A DNA stretch of 64,000 bases from Vitrella brassicaformis (lineage: Eukaryota > Sar > Vitrellaceae). Position numbers and translations under genes: made by a program. The notes beneath the pieces were generated by a model. It made no database searches. It saw only the letters and a program-made list of their open reading frames with translations, and had not been told where the DNA came from. Position 1 is the first letter of the stretch. Every line of letters starts with the position of its first letter. The DNA lies in the NCBI GenBank assembly GCA_001179505.1, contig CDMY01000964.1, positions 5,157 to 69,156 of the forward strand, in the 5' to 3' direction. Positions 37,759 to 47,600 of the stretch are shown piece by piece.

Positions 37759-39181
37759 TCAGAACTGGCAGGCTGGGCCACTGCAAGAGCGGAACTGGCC
37801 CTGCCCGAAGAACCGAGACCGTCCGAGCGACACAATCCCATCTGACGAACACACACAAACACACACAAACACACACAACACACGAGACCACCACATAATC
37901 AACGAGTCTCACGAGACACACCACACCAGGCCAGGCCTCCCACCCACCCGCCACTCACCGGAGCCATAGATTCTCCCACTGTTGAAGTTGACGTTGCTCC
38001 CAATCCCGCGCGGGCCCGTGTTGTACGCTGGCCCGACGATGGAGCTTCTCGCCTGCAGCTGGCGGCGGCGTGTAGAGTCCTCTTCGTCACGAGGGTCGTC
38101 GCCGTTCTTGATCTCGGCCACGGCGCAGTACCCCTTGGGGGCGTCGATGCCCTCGGCCTCGGCGCCACAGCCGCTCTCCGGCTCAGGGCGGAAAAGGAGG
38201 GCGCGCTCGCTGTCCACATCAAGATAATCACCGCCGAAAAAGTCGATCTTGACTGCATTGACGACACAGGCAGAGAGAGAGAGAGGGAATATGTTCATGT
38301 GTGTCTGGAGGAGCATGACGTGTGAGGGTGTGTGGTGCGCTTGCCTGAGTCCTTTGCCTTGTTCTTGGTGATCTGCTCGACCTTGTAGTATCTCTCCATC
38401 ACCTCGCCGTTGCTCGCCATCAGGTCGTCAATGTACAGGCCGTCCAGCTGCACCATATCAAGACACACATACACACACACACACACACACACATATGAAT
38501 GCTCTCACCACCCTCCCAGCACCAATCAGCACTGACCTTTTCAAAATCGGCGAGCGGCTGTGAGGCAAAGTCGAATGGGCTGGCAACGTCGGTCTTGCTC
38601 TTGGTGCGGACGACATTCTTGGCTCCGTGGGTGCCCAGCAGGTTGCCGCTTGCGTCAGGCTTGCTGTCCTTGGACAGCTCCACCGCGCCCACAACCACGG
38701 CCAAAATCAGTGCGATGGTCGCGACTGCACACGCACACACACACGCGCACACAGACGGACACGTGTGTAGGTAGGTGGGTGGCCGGGTGGGTGGCAGTGG
38801 TGCTCGCTTACCGTAGACGGCGGCCACGATGAAAACCACCCATGTGAGCGCCTTGGAGGTCTTGCGCTCGGCCATCATCTGGCGGGCGGCCGACATCACC
38901 TCCTGCACGCTGCACCCACGCACAGACAGAGAGACACCACGACATGAGACAGACCCCTCATCCCTCTGTGTCTGTGTGTGCGCTCTTACGAGAACATGCC
39001 GTCGCCGTCAGTGTCCCATGAGCGGAGGAGGGCGACTATGCGCTCAGGCTCGTCACCATACGCAGCGGCCTTCTCGAAGTCCATTGTGCGGCTGCAACCA
39101 CACATACCCAGAGAGAGGTGAGTGTGCGACGTGTGGGGTGTGCGCCGTGCGTGGGTACCTGTTCTTGGGCTCGCCTGCCAT
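37759..39181 (-). CDS. Single EF-hand, single-pass membrane protein of unknown family
   Basis: The start ATG at 39179-39181 gives MAGEPKNS. The next exon reads TMDFEKAAAYGDEPERIVAL, followed by one complete EF loop DTDGDGMFSVQE split by an intron, a basic helix (SAARQMMAERKTSKA) and a strong membrane segment joined across another intron (LTWVVFIVAAVY then VATIALILAVVVGAV). The remaining 170 or so residues are soluble: FDFASQPLADFEK, LDGLYIDDLMASNGEVM, VKIDFFGGDYLDVDSE, a Cys pair in GCGAEAEG...GYCAV, and an Asn/Gly-rich end. A final exon is inferred after a GTGAGT donor (YGS then DGIVSLGRSRFFG), with TGA at 37759-37761. If the EF-hand side is cytosolic, it could sense calcium at a membrane. 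I do not recognise the family. Confidence 0.68.
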
Positions 39182-39373
39182 GGCTGTAATCTTGCTGCTG
39201 TCGCTTGTGAGTGAGGGAGTGCTGCTTGACTTGAGGAAGATGCGATGATAGATCTGCGTGAATGCGATGTGGGGAGAGGCTTGGTTTGGTTGGTGTGGTG
39301 CGATAGATGGATGAGCACTGCCGCAGTCCTCCCTAGCGAGGTTGAACGCCCGAAGGCCCTTGAAGGACTTCTC

Positions 39374-39413
39374 AAACCCAAACCCTGTAAACCGAACCCT
39401 GCAGTTTGGGTTT
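39374..39413. promoter_or_regulatory. AAACCCAAAC/GTTTGGGTTT inverted repeat upstream of the EF-hand/TM gene
   Basis: Perfect 10-base arms at 39374-39383 and 39404-39413 around a 20-base spacer that itself holds two ACCCT copies. It lies about 193 bases upstream of the ATG at 39181, nearly the same distance as the telomere-type cluster upstream of the LUC7-like gene. Confidence 0.5.
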
Positions 39414-39597
39414 CTCGGAAGTCGTCTGTCCATCCCCTTCCCTCTTTCAGTCCAAGTTCGTCCATGCATCACGTAACAATATATCATCCGGTGGAAACCA
39501 CGCCAGCCATTTGTAACCACACTGCACGCGTCACTGTATGTGCCAGGTCAGGACCGTGGACGGACACCCGTGTCGCATGCGCGAGACGACCACTCTC

Positions 39598-42104
39598 TCA
39601 TCGGCGCCTATCTACCTCCCCTGGAACAAACAGACACCACACAAGGCATCCACAACACCGACAAGAGAAACACATCTGCCATCGTCTGCCGTGCCGCGCA
39701 CCAGTTGGCTTCCTTACGTGATCTAGATCGTGACCTGGAGGGTGACCGTGAGTACCGGCTCCTCTCACGGCGATCTGAACACACACACACACACCAATCC
39801 ACACACACAGACACACATCGATCCACACTGGTCAGGCCGCCTCTCTCTCCATAGCTACCCACCTCGTTCAGGTGCCCTCCTGTCCCTGTTGTCTCTGATG
39901 TCGCGGTCTCCTCGCCTGTCCCTGTCCCTGTCCCCCTCACGGCTGTCCGGACGTCGCCTCCTGTCGTCCCTCCCCCTCTCCCTATCCCTCTCGCGACTGT
40001 CAGACCGAGAACTGCACACATACATACCCACCCATGCATCCATCCATCCATCAAACAAACAGACAGACAGACGCTGTGCACGCCCTTCGTGTGTGTGGGT
40101 GTGCGCATACCGGTCCCGTCCTCGCCTTTCCCTGTCCCTGTCCCTGTCCCTGCCGCCGCCATTCCTGTCGTCATTGCGGTCACGGTCTCGCGGAGGTGCG
40201 TCGCGGTCACGGTCACGCCGCTCTGCAGCCAGGCAGGAAGACAGCACACACATCAGTAGGGAGAGACGTGTGTGCTGCTGCAGAGTGTGATGTAAGATCG
40301 TCCAGTAGGTGGCGTACGTTTGAGTCTGTCTGGCGGGGGCGGGAAGGCAGATCGCACGGGGCTCGAGTCGTCATCGCCTGACAGACAGGGGGACACGAAT
40401 GACACACAGACAGACACACATACGGTGAGTGGTGGACGGATGTCGGTGTGGGTCAGGTCAGTCAGTGTGTGGTGTGGTGTGGTTGGCTTACCTCCCCCCT
40501 TCCGCCTGTCGGGTGCCGCTGGGAATGGCGTGCGCTGAGGCCCGCCCTCACGGCTGTCACCTGCACAACACAACACACGCACACACCGGAGGAGTGAAAA
40601 AGGTCGATCACCGCCTCGCCCACTGTGTGTCTAGACTGACCTCTGTCTTCATCCCGTTCAGCCCGCCGCTTGCTGTCGTACCCCCTCTCCCTCTCTCTCT
40701 CGCCGCCGCCGCCGCCGCCGCCGCCGCCCATGGCCATCATTGCTCCTCCTCCATATGCGTTGGATTTCTTGGCCTTTTTCTTCTTCCTGCGGCCGAACTC
40801 ATCGTACTCGTCGTCGGACTGGTGCTCGTTGCGGTCGGCACTGATGCGCACACGCCACAGACAGAGGCAGGAGGATGGCGGTCGATGTGATGTGGTGCCC
40901 GCGTGGAGGTGTGGTGCTTGCTTACGGGTCCTGCAGGTCGAAATGGCCACCTCCCCGGCCTGTGCGAGGCTCCTGGCAGCACACACGACAAGACGCACAC
41001 ACAGATGGGTTGGCATGACATGACATGAGCTGCACTTCTGTCCTCTGCGCATGTGGGCATACGTCGTTGAGCCCCGGCTTGGGCGCATTGCAAATGTTGC
41101 AAGCGTCACGACGGGCCCAGTTGACATTCCCGCATCTGACATGAAGCAAATTAACATCATGAAACAAGGACTTAGGCAGTGTTTGTGTGTGCCCTCTTCT
41201 GGCTGACCCTGGGCAGGGCCAGTCGCCCTTCTTGAAGAGACCAGGAGGACCGCCTGCACACACACACACACCAGACACAAGGAGAGATGAATCGGCCAAT
41301 GTCTGCTGAGAGGCGGTGTGTGTCAGTCAGTGTCTTTCACGCACGCACCCCAGTTGGGAATGTCCTGGAGGGGATCACCAGCTGCAACAAAGACACAGGC
41401 ACGACGACACGTACGTCACCAGCCCGATCAGCAGAGTGCGGCTGTGCCGTCTGGCTATTCAGTCAGTTCAGCGCACTTTTGGGTTTGTTCGCGCCGCACT
41501 TGTTGCACTTGGTGCGCTTGGCGAAATTGATGTTGCCACACCTGCATCAGTCGAACACGATGCATGCAGGCCGCAAAGGCACATCCTCCTCAGTTCCCGT
41601 GTGCGGAATCTCTCTCTCTCCTTCTCCTCACGTTGGTTCGGGGCACTCCCAGTCGCCTTCCTTCATCTGGCGCGCTGTGCGCAGCACACACACAACCATC
41701 GATCGTCACCTGTGCGTGTCTCGTCTCGTCCGCTGCATCCTCCTTACGACGCTTGGCTCGAAAAGCCCCTCCACCAGCACCTGCTGCACCCGCGGCGCCG
41801 GGAGCCGCGGGAACCGCACCGCCTGATCAACACACATACACATACACATCGGACAGATGATTCCGCATATATTCGCATCACCCTACTGATCTCACAATGC
41901 ACCTGCGTCTGGCGGAGGGAAGGCGCCGGGGACTCCCGGCATCGCGACTGCGCCGGGGATAATGGGCGGGATGGGTGGGACGAGGGGATGGCTCTCGGGT
42001 GATGCCACGCCCACCGCTGCTGCCGCTGCTGCGTCGGGTGGCGGGACACCAGGTCCAGGTGCTCCAGCAGGCCACCCGTTGCCGGCGAACATCGACGGGT
42101 CCAT
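39598..42104 (-). CDS. ZRANB2-like protein: two RanBP2 zinc fingers plus RD/RS tail
   Basis: A likely RNA-binding splicing regulator. The start ATG at 42102-42104 gives MDPSMFAGNGWPAGAPG, a Pro/Ala/Gly-rich leader. Two RanBP2-type fingers follow, each split by introns: GDWECPEPTC with NINFAKRTKCNKCG, and GDWPCPGC with GNVNWARRDACNICN; these W-x-C, N-x-N and C-x2-C patterns bind single-stranded RNA in ZRANB2. After KPGLND come an acidic/basic segment (DDEYDEFGRRKKKKAKK), a poly-Gly run encoded by a GCC repeat (40704-40733), and a long Arg/Asp/Ser tail across several exons ending [18 protein letters not shown] with TGA at 39598-39600. The last intron (donor TCAC|GTAAGG, acceptor TTCCAG|GGGAGG) is inferred. 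The two-finger plus RS layout matches ZRANB2 well. It is divergent to the TMBIM-like gene. Confidence 0.85.
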
Positions 42105-42179
42105 CTTCAAAGATCCACAGGCGACAGTGATGTCATCTGCTGCTCCGTCCCAGACACGACCTGTCGAGCACCTTGCCCC

Positions 42180-42212
42180 AAGCTCGCAGAGAAGAGCTTT
42201 CAAGCTCGCAAG
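42180..42212. promoter_or_regulatory. Tandem CAAGCTCGCA motif copies between ZRANB2-like and TMBIM-like genes
   Basis: AAGCTCGCA at 42180-42188 and AAGCTCGCAAG at 42202-42212 are direct copies about 22 bases apart. On the minus strand the second reads CTTGCGAGCTT, matching nine of ten bases of TTGCGAGCTC. Their position argues that TMBIM-like translation starts downstream of here. Confidence 0.45.
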
Positions 42213-42321
42213 TGCAGGGATCAGTGCCTTTCGCAAGGAAGCAGTGCATGCGTGTGAACAGCCATCGAAGCGGCGGCGTTTTGTATGTGCAACTTGCAAG
42301 GAAGGTGAGCCCAGAGAAGAA

Positions 42322-42913
42322 ATGACTGTGCATGAATCTTCAGACGCTGGTCACTGCACTGCAATGAGCGTCGATGTGCGTGTGCTTTCCAATCTAGTTC
42401 CAATCGATGCATGCAGGCAGCAACGCTCCTCGAATGTCTATCGTGAAGCCTCCCTCGGCAGCCATGTGTTGATCGAAGCCCCATCGAAGCCTCTTTTGCG
42501 CGGCACACTGCAGGATGCCGGCCCGTGGCGAACGGCGGCCGCTGCTCGGGCCCTCAAGGACAACACACAAGGCCCTCACCACCACACTCGACATCACGTG
42601 CGCAAACCGCACACAGAGACGGCAGCATTGCATGCAGATTTCACCGCCCTGGATGTGTGTGTTCCTCTCTGTTGCAGTCTGCGTCACCGGTTTCTGCTGA
42701 AGTTGTTTGGGGTGTGGGCAGGGCAGAAGATTGTCGTGGCCGTTCTGGCTGCGTTCCGTAGCCATGCCCGCTTCTTCAACACCTACCTACACACACAAGG
42801 CGGGGGGAAATTCGTTCTCATTTCGCTGCCATACATCGCCCTGCTTATTTTGTTGTTTATCTGTAAGCACCGAGGGAAACTGGAAGGCCCTGATGCGTGT
42901 ATGTGTGGACAGG

Positions 42914-42948
<35 letters not shown>

Positions 42949-43593
42949 AGACACAACAGTTCCCCGTCGGATGCCGCTTGTTGCGCTTGCCGTGGTTGCC
43001 CTCTCGGCTGCGGAGACATTGGTGGTTGCGTGTGCCCTGGTGCTGGTGCCGGCAGCCTCTCTCCTGCACCAGTACCTGTCAACTATGGTGTCCCTCAGCC
43101 TGTTCATCTACCAGCTGCAGAAAGCCCTTGACTTCGTCAGTGGTCGGTCAGCGAGCAACTACACGCGGCATATTCACACGTGTGTCTCATCATTCTGCAT
43201 CCTATGTTCTATGCAGTGTTTCCATACATAGTTAGTGGCGTGACTGTGGTGTTCTCTGCTCCCCTCTCGTACCCGCTGCTGCCCGTCCTGGCGCAGCCCG
43301 CCGGCAGTTACACGATGCGGCCCCTGGGGCTGCTACTCATATCGCTTTACATAGTGGCGGTCTATGCCTACGTCGTATACACCGCAAAGCTGCTCGTGCT
43401 GAGGGTGGGTGCAAGGCTGGCTGGGTGTCCCCAGGCCATCCTGTGTCTCATGCGTGTCGTGGCATGGCGTGCGTGTCTGCAGCTGCACCCCTTTTTCGAG
43501 CTGACGACAGGCGACTCCTTCTTCGCTTTCCTAGCCCTCTATACGGACACATCATTCTCTCTGGTTCTTCTGCCCATCGTCCCTTCGTCCTGA
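42322..43593 (+). CDS. TMBIM / Bax-inhibitor-1 (lifeguard)-like membrane protein
   Basis: A multi-pass protein related to TMBIM/BI-1 calcium-leak and cell-death suppressors. The conserved part starts at a clear acceptor (ctgttgcag) near 42674: LRHRFLLKLFGVW, LISLPYIALLILLFIY, then RRMPLVALAVVALSA, LVVACALVLVPAASLL, and the family hallmark IYQLQKALDFV (QTKxDFT in classic members). Then FPYIVSGVTVVFSAPL, LGLLLISLYIVAVYAYVVYTAKLL (the YDTQ helix) and FFAFLALYTDTSFSLVLLPIV, the last matching LNLYLDIINLF. It ends at 43593. About seven helices. The 5' end is uncertain: the frame is open from before 42130, ATGs occur at 42130, 42322 and 42364, and a GTGAGC donor at 42304 could end a first exon. It is divergent in sequence but the helix order fits. 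Confidence 0.7.
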
Positions 43594-44601
43594 CAAGAAA
43601 GGCGCTCCCGGTCAGCCACAAACACCGCGTTCCGCTTCCTTGTGCGCACACGGAGGTTTAAGGACTTGACGAGCGTGCGGCGGGTCCATCGAACACCGCA
43701 CAGCAGACAGCGGGAGTCCGGCCAGAGACGGCGAGAGTCCAGAAGGGCGAGAAGGGCACCACGCGACGGCAGAGAGGTCTCGCTGCGGGTGGAGGATACA
43801 GATGAGGGAGGAGAGCTCAGAGCGATGCAGCAGAAGACAGAAGAACACCGCAGGGCAGCGTCTCGGGTAGGGCGCCGAAGAAGGTGCGACGCGATCGGGG
43901 GCCCAAGACACGCAAGCACAGCGCAACCGGCTCAGAGCCGGTACAATCGCGGGAGAGACAGAGGCAAGGAGGGGATGGCGGGGACGAGTGGGAGGATGCG
44001 TGAGTGGGGTGTGTGAGTGAGTTATGGAAGCGTCCGTGACATGAGATGCGACAGTCTGCATCCATGCATGTACACAAGCAAGGCAGCCACAGAGAGCCAT
44101 TCAGGGGTGCATAAAGCCTGCCTGCCTGGCTGGCTGGACTCGCATTCAAATGAAGCCGTCGACGTCAGTTGTTCCTTCGTGCAACTGCCTGGCCTTGCCT
44201 TGTCTTACGTTCGGAATTCGACAAATATCGGTGCCTCCCTGGCTGGCTGGCTTGCTGGCTGGCTGGCCAAAAGAGGACGCATTATATACAGCCAGTGATT
44301 CATACGGCTGCCACGCCACGCCACGCCATGCCATGCCATGCCATGCCATGTGATCGAGGGCAAAAGGCACACAGAGTGTTTCTGCATGCACGTCTGCACG
44401 CATAGCACCTGATCCCTAACGCACTTGAGTCTATCTACACACAGACACACACACTTCGGGACAGATCTAATACCTACGCTGGAGGCATCATTGAAGCGCG
44501 CCTGTTGCCTCCTGTTCGCCCAGCACGCCCGATCATGTGGATCAGATTTGAAACCTTGAGAACACATAGCAGACAGAGACACGACGTCCAGCTGCCCTTC
44601 T
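43594..44601. other. Convergent spacer, no gene seen
   Basis: Between the TMBIM-like stop and the CRMP-like stop. It holds GCTGGCTG repeats (44240-44265) and a pentanucleotide array (44311-44350). Open frames at 43642-44016 and on the opposite strand have no recognisable domain. Confidence 0.6.
44311..44350. repeat. Pentanucleotide array (CCACG)n(CCATG)n
   Basis: About three to four CCACG units pass into about five CCATG units. The single C-to-T change between unit types suggests one expanded variant. Confidence 0.8.
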
Positions 44602-47600
44602 CTACCTCCCTGCCTCCAAAGAGAGTACCTGGCCCATGGTTTTCGTGACGCTCGAGAGATCACGCGGCATATCGAGGGACCCCCTTGCCGCCGCCGCCCG
44701 TGCGCCCGCTCCCGCTGCACTGCCTCCATACTCGCTCGACTGGACGGCACCCCGCGGCGAGGAGGGGGGCTTCAACACAGAGCCCCTCCCTTCCTGGCTC
44801 GACGACAGTACCGCGGAGGCAAATCCAGCAGACAGTTGCTGGCCGCCAGTGGCCGATGACCGCTTGACGCTCGTTATGGACACCGGCGCGCCACCTGCTG
44901 TCTGTTGCCTGCTCATACGTCTGTGACGCTCCTCGAGGGCGAAGAGCTGCTCCAGGAGTATGCGCAGCTGCCGGATCTGCGGCAGGGGAGGAGGGATAGG
45001 ACAGAGGCATACAAATGAAACCATCGCCCAAGAGCATGTCTCGGTGTCAAATACCTTTGTGGCGATTTGTTTGCCCCTGAGCTGTCTCATGACTTCGACA
45101 GATTTGCGGCGCATGCCCGCGGCCATTCGTGCCGTGGGGCTGAGCTCCGAGCCCGATGCAGAGGACTCTCCCTCGCTGTCCTCTTCGAGACCCATCGTGA
45201 CCTTGCGGGCAGCCCCCGCCGACGACAACGGGCTTGTATCCTCCTCCATCGCAAGCGACGCCCTGCAAACACGCGCAAGCATACACGTCCACCTCGGGCT
45301 AAGGTGCCTTGTCTCCTCTTCTAAGCAGCTGCCTGACCGCCGCTTTCTCTCTTCGCTCGATCTGCGGGCCTTCTGTAGCCATTCCTTGCCGGCCTTGATA
45401 GAGCTCCTGCGTTCCTTGATGCGCTGGCCCATCTCCATCTCCTTCTCCCTTTCCTTCTGCTGCCTCTCGAGCAGCTCCTGCTGCTTCCGACGCAGCTCCT
45501 CCGCACCCTGCTGGAACTGACGCTGAATAAAGAGACAGACGGGAGCGAGACAGAAGGAGACACGACACGCAGGACTAGCAGGAAGGCGATGGATAGGCGC
45601 TCTCCCTTGTCTCTCACCCACCAGTTGGTCGCCGTATAGTGCGGCTTCCTTCTGCCTCCTCTTGGCGTCCAATCTCTCCTTGGTCTTCTTAAGCTGCCTC
45701 TGACGCTCAATGTCCAGTGCCCTCTCCAGCGCCTTGACCTCGGACCGGTGCTGCTCCAGGATGCGCCGCCTGAGGTCGCCGTCCATCTCCTTGACACTCT
45801 GCAGATACCGCTCCTGGGCCTGTTGACGCTCCTGTATGGCCTTGGCGCGCTGCTCCTTGAGCCGCTGGTCGGCCTGCAATGCGGCGCGGTCGCGCTCCTT
45901 GTCCATGCGCTCCTGCAGCTCCTTCATCTGCTGCTCGATCTGCCTGCGGGCGTCCTCCTCCTTCTTGCGCATCTCGAGCTCGATGGCCGCCAGCTTGGCG
46001 CGCTGCTCCTGCCGCCTCTTCTCTCGCTTTGCGTCTAATGACTTCCGCTCCTCGTTTGACTCGATGATCCACTTCTTGGCCTGCAGGTTGCCGCGAGTGG
46101 CAAAGTCTTGGAGGCCGGTGATGAGCTCGTTGAGCTGTCTGTCGCGGAGGTTCCAGACGTCCTCCTCCTGCTCCTTGCCGATCTCCTCACCCTCCTCCTC
46201 GACGGCCTTGTCGAAGTCCTGCTGGATCATGTCGCGGAACTCTTTCTCCTTCTGCTGCCGCTCTTGCTCCAGCTCCCTGATCTCGTCTGCAACCGACCTT
46301 TTCTTGAGCTCCAGCTCCTCCTCGCTCTCCTCGTCACTCTCATCGTCCTCGAGGCCTTCACCGAGCGCATCGGAACTCTTCGGCTTGGCTCGCTCGAGCG
46401 CCCTCTGCATCTTTTCTTGTCTTTCTTGCTCCCTTTGCTGGACCAAGACCTCTTTCCTGCGCTCGTACTCTTGGTTGAACTCGATCATCTTGGCCTCCTT
46501 CTGCCGCTGCTGCTCGTCAATGAAGAAGCGGAGCTTCTCCGTTCGTTCCTTGTACTGCAAGGCCACGCGCCCCTGCATCTCCCGCTGATGACGCTCTGAG
46601 GGCAGAAGACAGGCCAAGATGCACGAACACTTGTCGTTAGTCGTGAACTGTCATGTCTCACCTCCCATGGCGGCCTTGAGTTTGGCGACAATTTCGTCCA
46701 AATTGCCCGTCTTGGTAACCAATGCGTTCTTGAGGTCCTCCTCGGCCTCGCGCTGCATGTCGCTCTGCAGCTCCTGCTTCTCCCGCTCCAGTTGCAGCTT
46801 CTTCTCGGAGAACTCCTTGTCTTGCTGGGCTTTGAGCTTGGCCTGCTTCTCACGGGCGGCCGCCCGGCGAGCGGCGAGCTTCTCCTGCAGCTGTTCCTCC
46901 TGCCGGGATCGCTCCTTGCTGACGGTCTCTTCGATCTCGGCCATCTTGCGGTTGTGTTCCTCGAGCAGCTGGCTCTTCTCTGCGTCTGTTGTGGCGTTGG
47001 CGGTCTTGACCTTGAGCTCGACCTCCAGCTTGACGCGCTGCTTCTCGACCTCCTGCGCCGCCTTAGCCTTGACCTCATCGAGCTCCTTCTGCGCCCTTTC
47101 CACCTCCTTCATCGTCCCAGAGTCGGTCTCTTTCGTCTCCCTGCAGCACAGGACAACACATGATGGCCCACCAATCAACTGGAGACACATGTCTCTCGAT
47201 CGGTTAGCCTATCTCACTGTTTGTGCTTTTCTTTGAGCTCCTGCATTTCCTCCTTGAACTTGTCCTCAGCCTGCTTCATCATCACCATGGCCGCGGCGTT
47301 CTGCAGGCGGGCCGTCAGCTCGCTCACCGCACCACCACCCTCACCGACCCTCCCACGAGCAAACACCTCATTGCTAATGGCCTGCTCCTCGCGCTTCTGG
47401 GCATCGAGCTTCTCACGGACTTCCTGCACCCACAAAGCAAACAGGAGCAGTGTAATGGATGCCCATTGCTGTTGTTGTGACGTGAGCGCCTACCTGTCTC
47501 TCGACGGCCTGTTCGCTCTTAAGTCGCTGCTGCTTGGCGGCCTGCTCGGCTGTGAGTCGCTGGCGGCGCTGCTCGAGCTTCTGTTTGAGCTGCACCTGTT

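Noticed and set aside
41962-42130. Upstream extension of the TMBIM-like frame
   Set aside because: It overlaps the first coding exon of the divergent ZRANB2-like gene and has no conserved residues.
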